A stretch of 64,000 nucleotides of DNA, taken from Isoetes taiwanensis (taxonomy: Eukaryota > Streptophyta > Lycopodiopsida > Isoetales > Isoetaceae). Every line of letters begins with the position of its first letter. Positions within the stretch are counted from its first letter, which is position 1. The translations under genes were made by a program, and so were the position numbers. Positions 58,026-64,000 of the stretch are shown piece after piece. The stretch lies in contig JAJEKV010000169.1 in NCBI GenBank assembly GCA_021234155.1, forward strand, positions 918,436-982,435, given 5' to 3'. The notes beneath the pieces are model-generated. The model ran no database searches. It was not told the origin of the DNA and worked only from the letters and a program-made list of their open reading frames with translations.

Positions 58026-60765
58026 TGTAACGATCCTAGGCCCTAAGACTGCAGCATTGGTACTGCACATAAAGCATATATCTAATAGATTGGGATATAT
58101 GCATGGCATATATCCACATAAGCAAAGCCACATAAGCAAAACTATAAAAAGGGAAAAATTGTAGAAGAGGGCTTTTGTTGGTGGTACGTGAGGTTTCTTT
58201 TGCAAGAGGAGCTCCAGAAGGAATTTGGGTTGCAGAGGAGCCGGAGGAGGCTATCTGGAGGCAAGAGCTCGAATAGACGGTATCAAATCGTTCTTCCTTT
58301 CCAGGTGGGGTTTGTGAATTTACTGAGAATTACATAAGCTGCCAAGAACAATTTGTACATGCTTTTGGATGTTTGGATGGTAAATTTCCTCTGTGTTAGC
58401 TATGGTTGGAATTGCCAAGGCTCTAATTAAGCCCCGTGAAGGCCGAGATTGAATATGCGGGTATCCTAGAATTAATTGTGACGTTTTTATAGAGCAATTG
58501 GATAATAATTCTGGGCTTTAGGTACCGTAAGAAAAGCTTGAAAGATGATTGGATTCGTTCTCAGATGATAGCCTAAACCAGAGGAATATAAGGAAAGCAG
58601 GTAGAGAAGAGTGTCGATTTGCTGCATCAAGGTCCCAAAGGTGTACGGAAATGGGTTTGCTCCAACCAAACTTTTGCCGGCAAACAGTGGATCCTACATC
58701 TAAATCAAGCTCGAACTGCATCGGAAAAGGCTGATTCAGACTTAGAGGGGCCGATCTGCCCTGTGCAGCAGTGAAGTAGAGAAATCAAAAGGTCTCCAGA
58801 GCTGCCGGAATTAAACTAAATGGCCACCTGATTCATGAGAAAACAGGTCGAAATTGCTTTTAAGCAGCCGAGTTGGGGATTTTTGAGATTTGGGTGGGAA
58901 AGGTTTTAACTGAGAAATCGATGCCTTTTGAGAAGAGCCCAACCGCCAAGGACCGAATCCACCGGGAACACTGCCGATTTGGCTTTTGATTGGCCGATTT
59001 GGCCTTAGATGTTCTGGCCATGCCTAATCGGCCGGATTGTTGCCCAGAACGACTCCTCTGTGCATGTGCAGGTTGGAAGGCCGGACCCAACAGTGGGTCT
59101 GCGTTTGTTTGTTTTTGCTATTTTTATGACTTGTTGCTCTTGTTGTTATTTTCGTACTTTTGTCTCATGTTAATTAACAAGTTAGTGGTTCGAAGGAAAT
59201 AGGAAGCATAAGTGGCCCGGATAAGGTACAGATCATTCAGAGAACAAGTTTGGGTGAGCTGCAGGTGATTTGGGGAAATACAATAGACAAAGACATGTAA
59301 TAACTTAATTGCTTGGAGTAACATCTGTATGGGAGTGTGGTATGCACAAGAACAACATGTTAAGAATGAATAAATGTTTAAATCTATAATTGAATAACCA
59401 AGGGAATTGTGTCGGCTTGCTCCTGGAGATGGGGCTGGCCTGGGAGCTGCTTGACGGAAGTTCCAGGCAGTTGCGGTCAGGGAACCCCATGGATTTTTAA
59501 GCGGGAAAAGCATAAGTTGGAGGCGCCAGTCTGAATGCGCAAATAATTCATTAGCTAAGAAGTGGAACTTTAAATATTAAAACCTTGAAACCATATCTAA
59601 GGGAGCCTAAGTAAATAATATGGCGAAGTGAGTACTGCATCGACCTTACAGGGGTGGTTTGAGCACGCTACATCAACGTTTGAGTAGTCATTATGGTTTT
59701 CATCATCGATTTAGCTACATCGGTATGGTTAGGTTGTATGGGCAACCTCGACAAGGGCTAAGAGTATGATCTAGGCACATTTATAGTAAATTCTCTAATG
59801 AACACACATGTTATGGTCTTTGAATTGTTCCACTGTTGTTCTTGTGATATTATATTATGTACTTGGAACCTCCGGGGTCGGACTTCCAGGTTCGGTGGCC
59901 TGGGTAGTTCCGGCATTCTCATGTCATCTGTGTTCTTTGTATCTATGCTCTGTGACACCGGGCGTGGCTTCCTCATGGGCGTAGCTTCCCGGTGAGGTTG
60001 TACGTCAACTCCTGTGACTCCATGGTAAGAGGTCCTCCAGCGCCAGACGTGGGCTGGGAAGGGTATGCGCATACGAGGTTCACCCCACCAACTCCGCCAA
60101 CGGGGCTCGGAATGTGAGCTGGCCGGGCATTTCTCTCGCTACAAGGGGCCCGCATGTAGGTCGGGCCGAGCTTCCCATTGTCCCCGAGCTTTGTTATGTT
60201 GTTTTGGTACTTTGGCTTTGTGTTCTTTGCTCTTGACTCTTATGATATTTCTTTTGTTGTCATTGTTCAGCAATCGCACCATAGTCTCTTTTGTATAGTT
60301 GGAATTATTCATGTGTATGTTATCCAAGATGCCCGAAAGTGTTTCCATGTATGCAGAAAAACTATGGGATCCCCACTTAGTCACGAGGACTAACCTTGGT
60401 GAGTGCATGTGCGGGAACCCGCAAGGCAGCGGTCAAGTTGATGGTGGCAATGTGGCCGGGAATCGCGGCTTGAGTTCTAGAGCTAGCGGTTTTCGTTGAT
60501 TAATTTCGGTGTTGTTGTATATGGATATTGATAACACATTGTAAATATTTACGCTTATTGATTTGTCCAGTTAGAACTTGGAATATATTAAGCTTGTGAA
60601 TATGTTGAATGCATGAACCAGATTGCTTGTTGAGCCTAAACCGTGGATTTAATTTGCAAAGGAAGATTTAATTCTTCACCTAAATTCACGTGCATAAATC
60701 TAGTTGTAAGTCGGACAAGATCCCGAAGTTGCCCCGGAGGGTCAACTTCTGCGTGCCCGGCCACA
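58026..60765 (+). repeat. 5' LTR (about 2.74 kb)
   Basis: Starts TGTAACGATCC and probably ends CCGGCCACA just before the primer site. The part to about 59760 is confirmed by the 3' copy; the rest is inferred. A TATA-like actataaaaaggg lies at 58140. A GC-rich block (59870-60180) and the TTAGTC-n5-GACTAA hairpin (60377-60393) are shared with LTR copies A and B. Long minus-strand frames (for example 59124-59513) recur in both LTRs but show no domain. Confidence 0.82.
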
Positions 60766-60767
60766 AT

Positions 60768-60780
60768 TGGTATCGAGGCG
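60768..60780 (+). promoter_or_regulatory. Primer-binding site
   Basis: TGGTATCGAGGCG two bases after the inferred LTR end: a variant of the initiator tRNA-Met site seen at 5304. Confidence 0.65.
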
Positions 60781-61141
60781 TGTTGGATCTTAGTGGGAGT
60801 TTGAGAATGGTTCATGCTCTTGAAGTGGGTTGTTAATGTTTCCATTGTCTATGTGTGAGTAGTAAGAGATCATGGATCTTTGGTGGTGCTAGTAGTGCAG
60901 TGGGGGAGATGGAGCCGATGGAGCTCGGGATGTAACTAGTATCCCGCAAGCTATTCAGCAAGCCTTGCGCCAGAGTGCATCGCAACGTAAGAGTGAGTGA
61001 GAAAGCCATTGATAAGGTGTTAAAGGACACCAAAAGAGAAGTGTTCTGGGTGAGAACACAACAGGGATGATCTTGATGCCCGGCCCGCGGGGTAGAGTTT
61101 TATTTTGATCTGATCAAAGCACGTGATTCTCGTGGAAGGTT

Positions 61142-62170
61142 TTGCTTGCTCGGGCAATGTTAGGAGGCTTTGCAAGAGTTTGGTGGGAGACATGCCCGAT
61201 TGATCCGGGGAAGACTCTGAGGGCTACATGGGCTGATTTTAAGACCGCTTTTGAGGGTCATTTCACACCTCCGGTATAAGGTTGAGAAGATGAACGAAGT
61301 TCTTTGATTGTGTACGACCGCACAAGAGCGCATTATAATGAGAGGTTTAGAAGGTTGCAGACCTCATTGTCCCGTAATGGATAAAGTCAAGTTGTGTTCT
61401 AGATTTGTGAAGGGCCTTCATGTGGATATCAAGAGTAATGCATGTCGAGTTGCTTATAAGGACCTTGAGGAGGTTGTTCGGATTGCCAAAAGCCGAGAAA
61501 CAGATTTTAGAAAGCCGCATTAGAAACCCAAAGAAAGAGACAGCACCTTCCTCTTGGCCACTGAGAATTGTGATGGCCGAAGACTCCATCATTTAGAGGG
61601 GAGCCATCTGCTAGTCCATCTGTGGAGGTTCAAAGCAACAATATGAGGAACCGGGCAAGTAGTAGCCGATTGAGGGTAGTAAGTTACCCCACGGCTCAAT
61701 CGACGAGGAAAGACAATGGCAGTTTTGAAGAGGGACGCTGCTTCCGCTAGTAGGGCAACAGCCACACAAGAAACAATTGCCCAGTATTTGGCAGTATTGA
61801 GGGACGTAGCTCCTCAATGCCCATGGATTCACAACAGCTAGATAGAAGTGTCATGGGAGCAGAGCGATCCAATCGATATCCAAATGCTGGTAGAGGCAGA
61901 GGCCGTGGAGAACCTCGATCGAATGAAAGGGAGCGCCAGTCTGAGGAAAGATGGGGTACAGACGATAGAATCATTGAGCGAAGACAGCCGAGTGGTGAAG
62001 CTAGAGCTGCCGCAGTGATGGATCTTCCGCAACACCAAATGGTTGTGTACGCCGCCGAAGCTCCACGTGATAGAGCGCAAGAAGCTTGTGTAGTGCAGAT
62101 TCCAGGTAAGCATGATGGTTTTGCTTTTGTCTCATTGTCCGTAGCAGTTGTGTATCTTGCTTTAGATTGC
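61142..62170 (+). pseudogene. Degenerate gag of the TR-GAG-like element
   Basis: One frame (about 61142-61278) reads ARAMLGGFARVWWETCP and TWADFKTAFEGHFTPP, the Retrotrans_gag signature. After a frame shift, 61308-61523 reads QERIIMRGLEGCRPHCPVMD and KLCSRFVKGLHVDIKS. A third segment (61817-62173) has a basic GRGRGRGEPRSNERER tract, possibly in place of a zinc knuckle. Capsid protein would package the element RNA, but the frame breaks imply this copy makes no full gag. The reading frame ends shortly before the polypurine tract. Confidence 0.8.
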
Positions 62171-62236
62171 TAGTGCAAATTGTCAGTAAGTATGACAGCT
62201 CCTAGGATCGACCCATGAGGACATGGGTTGAATTTT

Positions 62237-62247
62237 AGAAGGGGAGA
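62237..62247 (+). promoter_or_regulatory. Polypurine tract
   Basis: agaaggggaga immediately before the 3' LTR; it primes plus-strand DNA synthesis in LTR elements. Confidence 0.82.
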
Positions 62248-62248
62248 T

Positions 62249-64000
62249 TGTAACGATCCTAGGCCCTAAGACTGCAAACAGATTGGTACCGCATTACATA
62301 AAGCATATATCTAATAGATTGGGATATATGCATGGCATATATCCACATAAGCAAAGCCACATAAGCAAAACTATAAAAAGGGAAAAATTGTAGAAGAGGG
62401 CTTTTGTTGGTGGTACGTGAGGTTTCTTTTGCAAGAGGAGCTCCAGAAGGAATTTGGGTTGCAGAGGAGCCGGGAGGCTATCTGGAGGCAAGAGCTCGAA
62501 TAGACGGTATCAAATCGTTCTTCCTTTCCAGGTGGGGTTTGTGAATTTACTGAGAATTACATAAGCTGCCAAGAACAATTTGTACATGCTTTTGGATGTT
62601 TGGATGGTAAATTTCCTCTGTGTTAGCTATGGTTGGAATTGCCAAGGCTCTAATTAAGCCTGTGAGGCGAGATTGAATATGCAGGTATCCTAGAATTAAT
62701 TGTGACGTTTTATAGAGCAATTGGATAATAGTTACAGGGCTTTAGGTACCTGTAAGAAAAGCTTGAAAGATGATTGGATTCGTTCTCAGATGATAGCCTA
62801 AACCAGAGGAATATAAGGAAAGCAGGTAGAGAAGAGTGTCGATTTGCTGCATCAAGGTCCCAAAGGTGTACGGAAATGGGTTTGCTCCACCGAAACTTTG
62901 CTGGCAAACAGTGGATCCTACATCTAAATCAAGCTGGAACTGCATCGGAAAAGGCTGATTCAGACTTAGAGGGGCCGATCTGCCCTGTGCAGCAGTGAAG
63001 TAGAGAAATCAAAAGGTCTCCAGAGCTGCCGGAATTAAACTAAATGGCCACCTGATTCATGAGAAAACAGGTCGAAATTGCTTTTAAGCAGCCGAGTTGG
63101 GGATTTTGAGCGCCGATTTGGGCTGGGAAAGGTTTTAATCTGAGAAATCGATGCCTTTTGGAGAAGAGCCCAACCGCCCAAGCAGACCCGAATCCACCAG
63201 GAACACTTCGATTTGGCTTTTGGATTGGCCGATTTGGCCTTAGATGTTCCTGGCCATGCCTAATCAGGCCGGATTGTTGCCCAGAACGACTCCTCTGTGC
63301 ATGTGCAGGTTGGAAGGCCGGACCCAACAGTGGGTCTGCGTTTGTTTGTTTTTGCTATTTTTATGACTTGTTGCTCTTGTTGTTATTTTCGTACTTTTGT
63401 CTCATGTTAATTAACAAGTTAGTGGTTCGAAGGAAATAGGAAGCATAAGTGGCCCGGATAAGGTACAGATCATTCAGAGAACAAGTTTGGGTGAGCTGCA
63501 GGTGATTTGGGGAAATACAATAGACAAAGACATGTAATAACTTAATTGCTTGGAGTAACATCTGTATGGGAGTGTGGTATGCACAAGAACAACATGTTAA
63601 GAATGAATAAATGTTTAAATCTATAATTGAATAACCAAGGGAATTGTGTCGGCTTGCTCCTGGAGATGGGGCTGGCCTGGGAGCTGCTTGACGGAAGTTC
63701 CAGGCAGTTGCGGTCAGGGAACCCCATGGATTTTTAAGCGGGAAAAGCATAAGTTGGAGGCGCCAGTCTGAATGCGCAAATAATTCATTAGCTAAGAAGT
63801 GGAACTTTAAATATTAAAACCTTGAAACCATATCTAAGGGAGCCTAAGTAAATAATATGGCGAAGTGAGTAATCGTGATCGACCTTTTGGGGTGGTTTGA
63901 GCACGCTTACATCAACGTTTGAGTAGTCATTATGGTTTTCATCATCGATTTAGCTACATCGGTATGGTTAGGTTGTATGGGCAACCTCGACAAGGGCTAA
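62249..64000 (+). repeat. 3' LTR, incomplete (runs off the window)
   Basis: Same start as the 5' LTR and collinear with it to the last base of the window (corresponding to about 59761). Visible differences are small indels, such as around the GCAG/GCAAACAG near the start and GTGAGTACTGCATC against GTGAGTAATCGTGATC near the end. Confidence 0.9.

Larger units (their letters stand above)
58026..64000 (+). mobile_element. Gypsy-type non-autonomous LTR element with gag only (TR-GAG-like), 3' end outside the window
   Basis: Two long direct repeats (from 58026 and from 62249) begin TGTAACGATCCTAGG and can be matched for at least 1.74 kb with few substitutions and small indels. Between them lie a primer-binding site, a degenerate gag and a polypurine tract, but no protease, reverse transcriptase, RNase H or integrase. 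It would depend on enzymes from a related autonomous element. LTR similarity indicates a fairly recent insertion, although its gag is already broken. The window ends inside the 3' LTR. Confidence 0.88.

Overview
The window is nuclear DNA of a land plant. It has GT-AG spliceosomal introns, a mitochondrial ABC half-transporter gene with 19 coding exons, plant-type L1 LINEs, a CACTA transposon with the plant-specific DUF4218/DUF4216 regions, Copia and Gypsy LTR elements, and tRNA- and 5S-derived short repeats. Long TE-filled introns and gene-poor spacing suggest a large genome. A fern or other non-seed plant is possible, but the sequence does not settle this. Nothing is bacterial; there are no operons or CRISPR arrays.

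Layout. 1-6.1 kb: broken Copia protease/integrase, LTR-like DNA, an orphan last exon of a histone H3-type gene (2799-2921), a Gypsy gag pseudogene with a long unusual N-terminal part, and a tandem array of a miniature LTR element (296-bp period). 6.2-13.6 kb: two large, divergent LTRs of one family in opposite orientations, with tRNA-like repeats and short tandem repeats between them. 14.0-15.1 kb: a 5'-truncated LINE with poly-A and target-site duplication. 15.1-18.4 kb: several repeat fields, including a 14-module heat-shock-element-like array, plus tRNA-like and SINE units.

19.37-27.85 kb: the only intact gene found, an ATM3/ABCB25-type mitochondrial ABC transporter of about 740 residues with all nucleotide-binding motifs. 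Downstream lie a 108-nt near-perfect hairpin and a 1-kb element with about 260-bp inverted arms.

32-47 kb: a TE nest. It holds two kinds of LINE on the minus strand and a plus-strand L1 split by a CACTA element that keeps its 3' end but lacks its 5' end. 47-58 kb: sparse DNA with a 5S-derived repeat, a second copy of the non-L1 LINE, a SINE cluster and a cluster of four ATCGC palindromes. 58.0 kb to the window end: an LTR element with about 2.7-kb LTRs and only a degenerate gag between them (TR-GAG type); its 3' LTR runs off the window.

The transporter is the one gene with a clear cellular role, mitochondrial export for cytosolic Fe-S cluster assembly. Most of the rest is transposon biology: autonomous families (L1, CACTA, Gypsy, Copia) and derivatives that would depend on their enzymes (TRIM, TR-GAG, SINEs).
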